NCBI GenBank assembly: GCA_040376995.1
Contig: JBEIPP010000063.1
Location: 1 to 16,011 of the forward strand
Source of the DNA: UBA4416 sp040376995
GTDB lineage: Bacteria; Bacteroidota; Bacteroidia; B-17B0; Aurantibacillaceae
Direction: 5' to 3'
Length of the DNA: 16,011 nt
The notes beneath the pieces are model-generated. The model did not search any database and had not been told where the DNA came from. It saw nothing but the letters and a program-made list of their open reading frames with translations. Position 1 is the stretch's first letter; each line of letters starts with the position of its first letter. Shown piece after piece: positions 1-6,437 of this stretch. Position numbers and translations under genes: made by a program.

Positions 1-171
1 CAAGCTTGTATCTCTGGGAACATTATCGTTCGTCAACGTGGTACAAAACATAATCCAGGAGTAAATGTAGGAATGGGAAAAGACCATACTTTATTTGCTT
101 TAGTAGATGGTAAAGTTGTTTTCAAAAAGAAAGCAGACGACAGATCTTACGTTTCGGTTGTTCCTGCTTAA
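1..171 (+). CDS. rpmA: 50S ribosomal protein L27, 3' part
   Basis: The window opens inside this gene; frame 1 gives 56 residues and a TAA stop at 169-171. The visible part carries the L27 core GNIIVRQRGTKHNPG followed by GMGKDHTLFALVDG, which is diagnostic for this large-subunit protein that reaches toward the peptidyl transferase centre. The glycine-rich N-terminus lies outside the window, where rplU (L21) would normally be the upstream partner. A hairpin terminator about 30 bases after the stop indicates that rpmA ends its transcription unit and that serS is transcribed separately. Identification is firm; only the 5' end is missing. Confidence 0.97.
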   Translation, partial: QACISGNIIVRQRGTKHNPGVNVGMGKDHTLFALVDGKVVFKKKADDRSYVSVVPA

Positions 172-204
172 GGGATAATAGAAGCTTAATTTATTAAGTA
201 ATTG

Positions 205-237
205 AAGCCCTTCCGCCAGCTGGCGGAAGGGCTTTTT
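205..237 (+). terminator. Rho-independent terminator of rpmA
   Basis: A perfect 30-base inverted repeat (arms 205-219 and 220-234, core CCGCCAGCTGGCGG at 213-226) is followed by a T run at 233-237. It is GC-rich in an AT-rich spacer and starts 33 bases after the rpmA stop. The loop is effectively only the central 4 bases. The upstream flank is not T-rich on the other strand, so it mainly serves rightward transcription. Confidence 0.88.
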
Positions 238-395
238 GTGTTTTAGTGAGATTTGAATGGAACGCTGATGACGTTGATTATTATGACAGAAGATGATTTT
301 TTGTTCTGTTATTGTATAAATCATAATTTATATTTTGTGTTATCGAGTCCCATTTAAAAAATCTTAACTAATCATAATCAATTCAATTCATCTGC

Positions 396-426
396 GTTCT
401 ATCAATTAAATAAAAGATTAAATTTA
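396..426 (+). promoter_or_regulatory. Weak candidate promoter of serS
   Basis: TAAATTTA at 419-426 differs by one base from the Bacteroidota -7 box TAnnTTTG. GTTC at 396-399 sits 19 bases upstream, where a TTTG-like -33 box is expected. The serS ATG follows 20 bases later. Both boxes are imperfect and the spacer is AT-rich, so a chance match is quite possible. Confidence 0.22.
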
Positions 427-445
427 CCCTTTCAAATAAAATACT

Positions 446-1720
446 ATGTTACAATTAAGCTACATTCAAGAGAATAAAGAAGACGTTTTAAAACGCTTAG
501 CTATTAAAAATTTTAAAGATGCTGAAAACATTATCAATTCAATTATCGAATTAGATAATAATAGAAAATCAGCACAACGTTTAGCTGACGATGTAAAAGC
601 AGAAGCTAATGGTTTAGCCAAGCAAATTGGGGAGTTAATGAAGTCGGGAAAGAAAGAAGAAGCAGAAACATTAAAAGCAAAAACAGCAGAGTTAAAAACA
701 AAAGAAAAAGAGTTTGATGAAACATTAAAAAAAATCGAACAAGACATTCATAAAATATTAGTAACGGTTCCTAACTTGCCTAACTTAACTGTGCCAGTTG
801 GTAAAACACCCGAAAATAATGAAGTGGTTAACGAACACGGAACAATTCCAACATTGCATGCTGGAGCTACTCCACACTGGGAACTAACCACTAAATATGA
901 TTTAATTGATTTTGAATTGGGTGTTAAGTTAACAGGTGCTGGTTTTCCAGTGTACAAAGGAAAAGGAGCAAGATTGCAACGCGCTTTAATTAATTATTTT
1001 TTAGACAAAGCAACTTCTAAAGGATATAACGAAGTACAACCTCCTATTTTAGTAAATGCAGATAGTGGTTATGGTACTGGACAATTACCTGATAAAGAAG
1101 GTCAAATGTATCACTGCCAAGTAGATGATTTGTATTTAATTCCAACAGCTGAGGTGCCTATTACAAATATGTACCGTGATGTGATTTTAAAAGAAAGTGA
1201 TTTACCAATTAAAAATTGTGGCTACACACCTTGTTTTAGAAGAGAAGCTGGAAGCTACGGAAAAGATGTACGTGGTTTAAATCGTTTACATCAATTTGAT
1301 AAAGTTGAGATTGTACAAATTGCACATCCTGATAAATCTTATGAGATTTTAGAAAACATGCGTGAGTTTGTAAGCAGCTTGTTACAAGAATTAGAATTGC
1401 CATACCGAACTTTAAAATTATGTGGTGGAGATATGAGTTTTGGTTCGGCTCTAACTTATGATTTAGAAGTATGGAGTGCGGCACAAGGTCGTTGGTTAGA
1501 AGTAAGTTCTGTTTCTAATTTCGAAACGTTTCAAACTAACCGTTTAAAGTGTCGTTATAAAGATGCGAATGGTAAAACACAATTAGCACATAGTTTAAAT
1601 GGAAGTGCATTAGCATTGCCTCGCATCGTCGCTTCTTTATTAGAAAACAATCAAACAGAAGCGGGTATTAAAATCCCTAAAGTGTTAGTGCCTTATACGG
1701 GTTTTGATATAATTAGCTAA
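446..1720 (+). CDS. serS: Seryl-tRNA synthetase
   Basis: This is a cytoplasmic class II aminoacyl-tRNA synthetase that charges tRNA-Ser (and tRNA-Sec where present) with serine. The 424 residues match the normal bacterial length. Residues about 30-105 are rich in K, E and A and form the long antiparallel coiled-coil arm that grips the tRNA extra arm. The catalytic domain follows: the serine-binding TAE loop starts at T234, motif 2 is FRREAGSYG from residue 264, and motif 3 is NGSALALPR at 385-393 with its ATP-binding arginine. The ATG at 446 places the N-terminus MLQLSYIQEN in register with family members. It is a single-gene unit between the rpmA terminator and a repeat-filled spacer. Nothing is missing or odd. 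Confidence 0.98.
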   Translation: MLQLSYIQENKEDVLKRLAIKNFKDAENIINSIIELDNNRKSAQRLADDVKAEANGLAKQIGELMKSGKKEEAETLKAKTAELKTKEKEFDETLKKIEQDIHKILVTVPNLPNLTVPVGKTPENNEVVNEHGTIPTLHAGATPHWELTTKYDLIDFELGVKLTGAGFPVYKGKGARLQRALINYFLDKATSKGYNEVQPPILVNADSGYGTGQLPDKEGQMYHCQVDDLYLIPTAEVPITNMYRDVILKESDLPIKNCGYTPCFRREAGSYGKDVRGLNRLHQFDKVEIVQIAHPDKSYEILENMREFVSSLLQELELPYRTLKLCGGDMSFGSALTYDLEVWSAAQGRWLEVSSVSNFETFQTNRLKCRYKDANGKTQLAHSLNGSALALPRIVASLLENNQTEAGIKIPKVLVPYTGFDIIS

Positions 1721-1730
1721 TATTTCTCAC

Positions 1731-1856
1731 CACTGAGACACAGAGAGCACAGAGTTTAATTATTTTGTGCTTTTTTGTTTCTATTATAAGAATGTCAGTT
1801 TGAGCGAAGTCGAGAACAGTTATTCTTATGTGTTTTTACGCCTCTGTTTCTCAGTG
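1731..1856. repeat. Inverted pair of CACTGAGA-CAGAG repeats in spacer
   Basis: The 15-mer CACTGAGACACAGAG at 1731-1745 and its inverted counterpart CTCTGTTTCTCAGTG at 1842-1856 pair at 14 of 15 positions. They can fold back over about 95 bases. The outer flanks (CAC before the first arm, GCCTCTGTGATGG after the second) extend the same CACAGAG-type repetition. From memory, sequences of the form CCAC-GAGACACAGAG recur in intergenic regions of many bacterial genomes; this was not checked. The pair fills most of the serS-kinase spacer and encloses a second repeat. Confidence 0.6.
1793..1817 (+). repeat. Dispersed TGTCAGTT...GTCGAGAAC repeat, short form
   Basis: This 25-base element starts with TGTCAGTT, ends with AGTCGAGAAC and has TGAGCGA between them. 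A second, longer copy with the same ends lies on the minus strand at 7454-7493, so it is a repeat family within this window. It is nested between the two arms of the CACTGAGA inverted pair. Confidence 0.6.
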
Positions 1857-1933
1857 CCTCTGTGATGGAAGAAAAAAGTCCTAAAACAATATCTCACTTG
1901 CAATAGCGTTATATAATTTATACTTTAGTATCA

Positions 1934-3439
1934 ATGAATATCTACTCTCGAAAACAACAATGGAAATGGGCTTTATTTATAGTGGCGATCATCATTGTAT
2001 TTACATCATTATGGTACACTAATAAATTAGTAAATAGTATCAAAAGTGACGAAGAGAAAAAAGTAAGATTATGGGCAGAGGCCGTTCAAAAAAAAGCCGG
2101 ACTTGTTAAATTCACTAACGACTTATTTCAAAAACTACAAACCGAAGAACGTAAAAAAGCAGAGTTGTATGCTTTAGCTACTAAACAATTAAGCTCGGAT
2201 GTGTTTACCGTGTCTGAATTTGTATTAAAAGTATTACAAGACAACACCACTGTTCCAGTTATTTTAACGGATGAAAATGATAATATTACAGCTAGCAGAA
2301 ATTTAGATTCGGCAACTGAGCGAAACAACGAAGCGCTTAAAAAAGAATTAGCAAACATGAAAGCCATGTATGAGCCCGTGGTGATTGATATTTACAGAGG
2401 TAAGAAAAATTATTTATATCATAAAGACAGTCGCTTATTTTTGGATATTAAAGTGGTGTTTGATAGTTTAATTAAATCGTTTATTTCGGATGTAGCTATT
2501 AATAGTGCAGCTGTGCCTGTTATTTATACAGATTCTTCGCGAACTTCAATTATTGCTAAAGGGAATATTGATTCAGTGAAAATTAGTACGCCCGAACAAT
2601 TAAATGTGACTCTTAAATTAATGGAACAACAAAATACTCCCATTTTAATTGACTTAGGGGATGGTTCTAAAAATTATATTTTTTACGAGCAATCGCCATT
2701 GCTCACACAATTGCAATATTATCCTTATGTGCAGTTTGGTGTCATAGGCATTTTTTTATTAATTGCTTATATTTTATTCAGCGTATCGCGTAAGGCGGAG
2801 CAAGATCAGGTGTGGGTTGGTATGAGTAAAGAAACAGCCCATCAACTAGGGACACCTTTATCATCCTTAATGGCATGGACAGATTATTTGAGAGCAAACG
2901 GAACCGATGAAAGTATTGTAAGCGAAATGAACCGCGATGTAATGCGTTTAAATATGATTACCGAACGTTTCTCTAAAATTGGCTCACAACCAACCTTACA
3001 TGATGAAGATGTTTGCTTAGTGGTTAAAAACGCGATGGATTATTTAAAGCAACGCACCTCTAAAAATGTAAACTATGTTTTAGAAATTCCTGAAACAGAA
3101 ATTCATGCACAAATGTCAATGCCTTTATTTGAGTGGGTGATTGAAAACCTTTGTAAAAATGCTGTAGATGCGATGGATGGCAAAGGAGAATTTAAAGTAA
3201 CTATTATAGATATACCAGAAGGTGTGGCTATTGATTTAGCCGATACCGGAAAAGGTATACCAAAATCAAAACACAAATCTGTTTTTAAACCGGGCTATAC
3301 TACCAAAAAACGCGGCTGGGGCTTGGGCTTATCTTTATGCAAACGCATCATCGAAAATTACCATGACGGTAAAATATTTGTGTTGCAAAGTGAAGAAGGA
3401 AAAGGGACTACTTTCAGGATTTTGTTGAAGAGAGGGTAG
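1934..3439 (+). CDS. Membrane sensor histidine kinase (orphan)
   Basis: A 501-residue two-component sensor of the inner membrane. A basic N-terminus leads into TM1 (about 12-30). An extracytoplasmic sensor region follows (about 31-263), then TM2 (about 265-285), a short linker and the kinase core. The H box reads KETAHQLGTPLSS with H303 as the likely phosphorylation site. The N box is ENLCKNAVDAM (Asn at about 409), the first G box DTGKGIP starts at D437, and the second is GWGLGLSL from G461. There is no HAMP, receiver or recognisable PAS domain in the cytoplasmic part. The residue after the histidine is Q where classical HisKA kinases have E or D. The sensor region appears to hold two copies of one module (about 107-169 and 194-257). 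No response regulator gene is adjacent, so its partner is unknown. The ATG at 1934 gives a suitable cytoplasmic N-terminus. Confidence 0.92.
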   Translation: MNIYSRKQQWKWALFIVAIIIVFTSLWYTNKLVNSIKSDEEKKVRLWAEAVQKKAGLVKFTNDLFQKLQTEERKKAELYALATKQLSSDVFTVSEFVLKVLQDNTTVPVILTDENDNITASRNLDSATERNNEALKKELANMKAMYEPVVIDIYRGKKNYLYHKDSRLFLDIKVVFDSLIKSFISDVAINSAAVPVIYTDSSRTSIIAKGNIDSVKISTPEQLNVTLKLMEQQNTPILIDLGDGSKNYIFYEQSPLLTQLQYYPYVQFGVIGIFLLIAYILFSVSRKAEQDQVWVGMSKETAHQLGTPLSSLMAWTDYLRANGTDESIVSEMNRDVMRLNMITERFSKIGSQPTLHDEDVCLVVKNAMDYLKQRTSKNVNYVLEIPETEIHAQMSMPLFEWVIENLCKNAVDAMDGKGEFKVTIIDIPEGVAIDLADTGKGIPKSKHKSVFKPGYTTKKRGWGLGLSLCKRIIENYHDGKIFVLQSEEGKGTTFRILLKRG

Positions 3440-3447
3440 GTTTGTTA

Positions 3448-3849
3448 TCAAATATCCCCAAAATATATTTTCAAAAAAACAACACTCAAATACACCCAAA
3501 GCAAAGAAAATAAAATATGGGTGATAGTTTCAAATGTTTTACCTTTCCATAGGCTAGGGGAGTAACCAAAAAACTGAATCACTAAACGTACTGCCCAAAA
3601 TATACCAAAGCCTAAGCATATTGTTTTTCCAAGATGGGTTTCAATTAATTCGTTGGTGGCTGTAAGACATAGTAAGCCCATTAAAAATACCGTTAAGGCT
3701 ATAAAGAAAGTGTGAACCGTCATCATCTGACGATTGATTAAACTCAAAGACTTCAATTCTTTTTCCCAATTAAAATACTTTGGAAAAATAGCATGAATTA
3801 ATGCTAATGCCATTAAGAGTAAACCGATTATTTTTAAATGAATGTGCAT
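3448..3849 (-). CDS. Small multi-pass membrane protein of unknown function
   Basis: 133 residues with four hydrophobic segments at about 6-22, 45-65, 75-92 and 108-128, so probably an integral inner-membrane protein. Between TM1 and TM2 lies the polar stretch KYFNWEKELKSLSLINRQMM, followed by THFF-like HTFFIAL. Between TM3 and TM4 is FGYSPSLWKGKTFET. These polar patches look conserved and may form a ligand or partner site, but I cannot name the family. The ATG at 3849 lies 9 bases after the methyltransferase-like stop, so it is very likely the last gene of the cluster. Its stop is only 8 bases from the stop of the convergent histidine kinase, leaving no room for a separate terminator hairpin between them. 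Confidence 0.82.
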   Translation of the reverse strand: MHIHLKIIGLLLMALALIHAIFPKYFNWEKELKSLSLINRQMMTVHTFFIALTVFLMGLLCLTATNELIETHLGKTICLGFGIFWAVRLVIQFFGYSPSLWKGKTFETITHILFSLLWVYLSVVFLKIYFGDI

Positions 3850-3858
3850 TGTATAAAA

Positions 3859-4611
3859 TTAAGGACAACTTTTGAATATAGACATAAATGGAGTGAACTT
3901 TGTTTCTTCGAAAGAAGTAAAACCTGCGTTTAAAAATGATTTTTTCCAAACCGATTTTGAGAAAAAATGAGTGAATCCAATAGAGAATGCCATGAAATTT
4001 GGGAAGTCGCGCAAGTGCTCCATCATAATTACTTGGCCAGTTGACTTGCATACACGACAACATTCTTTTAAAAATTGTATTTTCTCTTCTGGTAATCTTA
4101 TTTCGTGAGCAGCTGATACTAAAAAAATAACATCAATCGATTTGTCTGGCAAAGGAATGTGATTTGTTGTTATTACTTGTGTGTTGGGGAATCCCATACT
4201 TACTTTTCTTGCCCTAACAATAGCTGGTTCTGTATGCTGTTGAGGATTATAAAAATCAAAGACGTTTATAGTAGCATTAGGAAAATGATGTTGAATACTG
4301 AAGCTAGCTTCATCAAATCCTGCGTTGATGTTTAGTATTTGAAGAGAATCATCAGTATTAGTGAAATAATTTTTTAACCAATTAAAATGATAATAGTCCG
4401 AAAAATCATATACATAAGCTGATACAATTAATGGCATTACAAAGCCATAAGTAAAGGAAGTCATGATAATCCAAAATAAAATGTCATTCCATTTAAATAC
4501 TACGTAGCTTGCAATGATTAAAGCTAAGACAGAAAGTCCAATCACATAAAAGTGCCTATTAAAGCTTAAAATATTTAGTACTCCTTGAAAGTTTCTTCTC
4601 TTTATTTCCAT
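3859..4611 (-). CDS. Membrane-anchored class I methyltransferase-like protein
   Basis: 250 residues from the ATG at 4611. A TTG 24 bases further upstream (4635) keeps the frame open, but ATG is preferred and gives the natural start MEIKRRNFQG. Two TM helices lie at about 21-39 and 44-67, then a soluble C-terminal domain with a Rossmann methyltransferase outline: beta1 LQILNINAGFDEAS at 90-103, beta2 ending INVFDFY at 115-121, the post-III region PLPDKSIDVIFLVSAAHEIR at 153-172, and a late MMEHLRDFPNF at 196-206. The first glycine-rich loop is atypical (NAGFDE instead of GxGxG), so SAM binding is inferred. It overlaps the end of the DUF2071 gene by 10 bases, indicating translational coupling. 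The substrate is unknown; the membrane anchor suggests a lipid or quinone-like molecule, which is speculation. Confidence 0.8.
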   Translation of the reverse strand: MEIKRRNFQGVLNILSFNRHFYVIGLSVLALIIASYVVFKWNDILFWIIMTSFTYGFVMPLIVSAYVYDFSDYYHFNWLKNYFTNTDDSLQILNINAGFDEASFSIQHHFPNATINVFDFYNPQQHTEPAIVRARKVSMGFPNTQVITTNHIPLPDKSIDVIFLVSAAHEIRLPEEKIQFLKECCRVCKSTGQVIMMEHLRDFPNFMAFSIGFTHFFSKSVWKKSFLNAGFTSFEETKFTPFMSIFKSCP

Positions 4612-5339
4612 GGTTCTATTTTTCCTTTTCTCCAATAGTATGGAATATTTTTAATAACAAATGCATTTGCTAAAATGACGTTTTCAAGTTGTAAGTCATT
4701 TAAAAAATTGAAATGATAATCTATTACTTTTACAGGAGTTGGTGTCCAGTTTTCTCGCACACCTTCAATAATTAAAACTTCTCTGGTTGCTTTGTTATAC
4801 GTAAATGTAAAAGGTAAAGGCCCTGCAAATCGTCGTGCCTCTTTCCAATCGGCAAATGGCGACTGTTGAGGTAAAGGAATAGCATCTTCGTCTTTACTAA
4901 TTCTTACTTTAAATTTTGAATGATGAGAACTAATTTGTTTGATGTCTATTTCGTCTATTTGTTGAATATCAGTTGTGGTGTAATTGTAATGAGTAAATAT
5001 ATTTCCCATCAATTCCATTTTCTTTTTATCGGTTTCCGATTTTAAAATATACAAACCACGTAAATTTTTTCCAGTGCTATTGGTATAACGCACAAATACA
5101 CGGTAACCAATCAAAAAGAAATCATTCCCCATAAATTTTGGAAACCCTTTAGGGCGTAAATCTTTTGTTTGTACCATAGCTACTGCAACAAATGCCCATT
5201 TATCCTGAAAGGTATCTAATTGCAAACATTGGGGAATTAAATATTGTAATTGTTCTTTAGGTAAAGCAAAGGTTAATACCAGTGAACTTTCAAAAAACGC
5301 TTCAACGGCAAAAGGATGATTTTTTAAAAATGACAACAT
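4602..5339 (-). CDS. DUF2071 family protein
   Basis: 245 residues resembling the DUF2071 (YqjF-like) family, which is usually related to the acetoacetate-decarboxylase-like fold. Supporting features are the N-terminal hydrophobic FFESSLVLTFALPKE, the central GYRVFVRYTNSTGKNLRGLY followed by ILKSETDK, and a C-terminal FAGPLPFTFTYNKATREV then LIIEGVRENWTP. There is no signal peptide or clear TM helix. The family has no firmly assigned reaction, so none is proposed. The ATG at 5339 is 4 bases after the stop of the DoxX-like gene, and the 3' end overlaps the methyltransferase-like gene by 10 bases, so all are probably co-translated. The family call rests on overall pattern recognition and should be confirmed by a profile search. 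Confidence 0.78.
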   Translation of the reverse strand: MLSFLKNHPFAVEAFFESSLVLTFALPKEQLQYLIPQCLQLDTFQDKWAFVAVAMVQTKDLRPKGFPKFMGNDFFLIGYRVFVRYTNSTGKNLRGLYILKSETDKKKMELMGNIFTHYNYTTTDIQQIDEIDIKQISSHHSKFKVRISKDEDAIPLPQQSPFADWKEARRFAGPLPFTFTYNKATREVLIIEGVRENWTPTPVKVIDYHFNFLNDLQLENVILANAFVIKNIPYYWRKGKIEPWK

Positions 5340-5343
5340 GCGC

Positions 5344-5673
5344 TTAGTTGATGTGCTTTTTATTTAAATGAAATTCGTTGATATAGATAATCACAATTAA
5401 TAATAAGGCAAATAATGAATTGAATTTACCCCACAATAATAAATCAGGAACTAATATAAACTCTAATGTATTCATTGTAGCAATAATGGTTATTTGAGCA
5501 ATTGTATTTAATTTGCTTTTGTACCGACTAAAAATCCAAACAGCCATGATGATTTCGGAAATGCCAATTAAAATAGTTAAAGCTCGTGCGTAATGATCTC
5601 CTAAAATACTAGCTACAATTTGCTGATGTCTGGGCAATAAATTTAAGACTTTGCAAAACAGTCCATTTACCAA
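5344..5673 (-). CDS. DoxX-like membrane protein (true start uncertain)
   Basis: A DoxX-like four-helix membrane protein and first gene of the cluster. The 109 residues given start at the only conventional start codon in the open frame, a TTG at 5671-5673. The frame stays open for another 19 codons upstream and encodes KTLHKILNYCIAAIW joined directly to LVNGLFCKVLNLLPRHQQIV. That supplies the rest of TM1 and resembles the N-terminus I expect for this family. The only methionine-like position there is an ATA at 5719-5721, which would give 125 residues. Visible helices after the conserved LPRHQQIV loop lie at about 29-48, 58-78 and 81-99. Either an AUA start is used, the ATG has mutated, or the base call is wrong. 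The function of such small DoxX-like proteins is unsettled. The gene lies 4 bases upstream of the DUF2071 gene. Confidence 0.78.
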   Translation of the reverse strand: MVNGLFCKVLNLLPRHQQIVASILGDHYARALTILIGISEIIMAVWIFSRYKSKLNTIAQITIIATMNTLEFILVPDLLLWGKFNSLFALLLIVIIYINEFHLNKKHIN

Positions 5674-5753
5674 CCAGATGGCAGCAATGCAGTAGTTTAA
5701 TATTTTGTGTAGTGTTTTTATATTTAATTAAATTTACAAAAATTCCCTCAAAC

Positions 5754-5781
5754 AAAAAACCCTCAGTTAGCTGAGGGTTTT
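5754..5781 (-). terminator. Rho-independent terminator after the etf/nuclease unit
   Basis: A perfect 11-base stem (5756-5766 with 5771-5781, AAAACCCTCAG / CTGAGGGTTTT) encloses a 4-base loop. Read on the minus strand it ends in a run of six T (5759-5754). It starts 4 bases after the stop codon of the bifunctional nuclease gene. It separates that unit from the downstream DoxX-like cluster, which should therefore have its own promoter. Confidence 0.9.
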
Positions 5782-5785
5782 GATA

Positions 5786-6400
5786 TTAAGATTGTTTTCT
5801 GTTATTTATTTCGTCGCGTATTTTTGAAGCGAGTTCGTATTGCTCATCATCTAAAGCGGTTTGCAATAAATTTTTTAGTTCTTCGGTTGATTTAGATTGG
5901 TATTCGCCTTCAGGGTTTGATGAAGAAGAAATTTCTTCTACAGGTGCTGAGGTCATTGCACTTTCGTTAGACGGCAATGTTTCATCATCTAATACAATAC
6001 CTGCTGATTTTAAAATAAATTCGTAAGTATAAATCGGGCAATTAAAACGAACCGCTAAAGCAATAGCATCACTAGTACGCGCATCAATTTCAACTTCACG
6101 AGTACCATCAGTGCAAACTAACTTCGCATAAAAAATACCTTCTACTAAATTGTAAATTAAAATTTCAGTTACTTCAATTGAGAATGTTTCAGAAAAGGCT
6201 TTAAATAAATCGTGAGTTAATGGGCGAGTAGGTGTCATTTTTTCTAACTCAATAGCAATAGCCTGAGCTTCAAAGCCACCAATTATAATTGGTAAACGAC
6301 GGCTACCTGTACTTTCGCCTAAAACAAGGGCATAAGCACCACTTTGCGTTTGACTGTATGATAAACCAACAATTTCTAATCTAACTTTCTTCATTCCCAT
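5786..6400 (-). CDS. Bifunctional nuclease family protein (DUF151) with UVR motif
   Basis: 204 residues. The N-terminal domain (about 5-138) is a bifunctional-nuclease/DUF151 domain, shown by GAYALVLGESTGSRRLPIII, the IGGFEAQAIAIELE segment, RPLTHDLF and the strongly conserved DARTSDAIALAVR at 106-118. Family members have been reported to have DNase and RNase activity; the biological role is not well defined. A serine/glutamate-rich linker (140-170) leads to a C-terminal UVR motif (about 171-200, LLQTALDDEQYELASKIRDE), the short helical hairpin found in UvrB and UvrC. The protein is cytoplasmic, with no signal peptide. The start may be ATG 6400 or ATG 6394 (MKKVRLEIVG). It follows etfA by 37 bases with no terminator between and is closed by the hairpin at 5756-5781, so it is probably the last gene of the etf unit. 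Confidence 0.93.
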   Translation of the reverse strand: MGMKKVRLEIVGLSYSQTQSGAYALVLGESTGSRRLPIIIGGFEAQAIAIELEKMTPTRPLTHDLFKAFSETFSIEVTEILIYNLVEGIFYAKLVCTDGTREVEIDARTSDAIALAVRFNCPIYTYEFILKSAGIVLDDETLPSNESAMTSAPVEEISSSSNPEGEYQSKSTEELKNLLQTALDDEQYELASKIRDEINNRKQS

Positions 6401-6437
6401 TTTTTACGAAAATCTAATATACAAAAAATGCTTGAAT

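Noticed and set aside
466..747. Open frames on the minus strand within serS
   Set aside because: They mirror the lysine- and glutamate-rich coiled-coil codons of serS, giving S/F-rich nonsense proteins.
1921..1928. TACTTTAG as a -7 box for the histidine kinase gene
   Set aside because: It ends 5 bases before the ATG, which would require a leaderless transcript, and it does not match the consensus fully.
4612..4635. TTG start at 4635 for the methyltransferase-like protein
   Set aside because: An in-frame ATG at 4611 gives a shorter overlap with the upstream gene and a plausible N-terminus; the eight extra residues (MEKRKNRT) add nothing recognisable.
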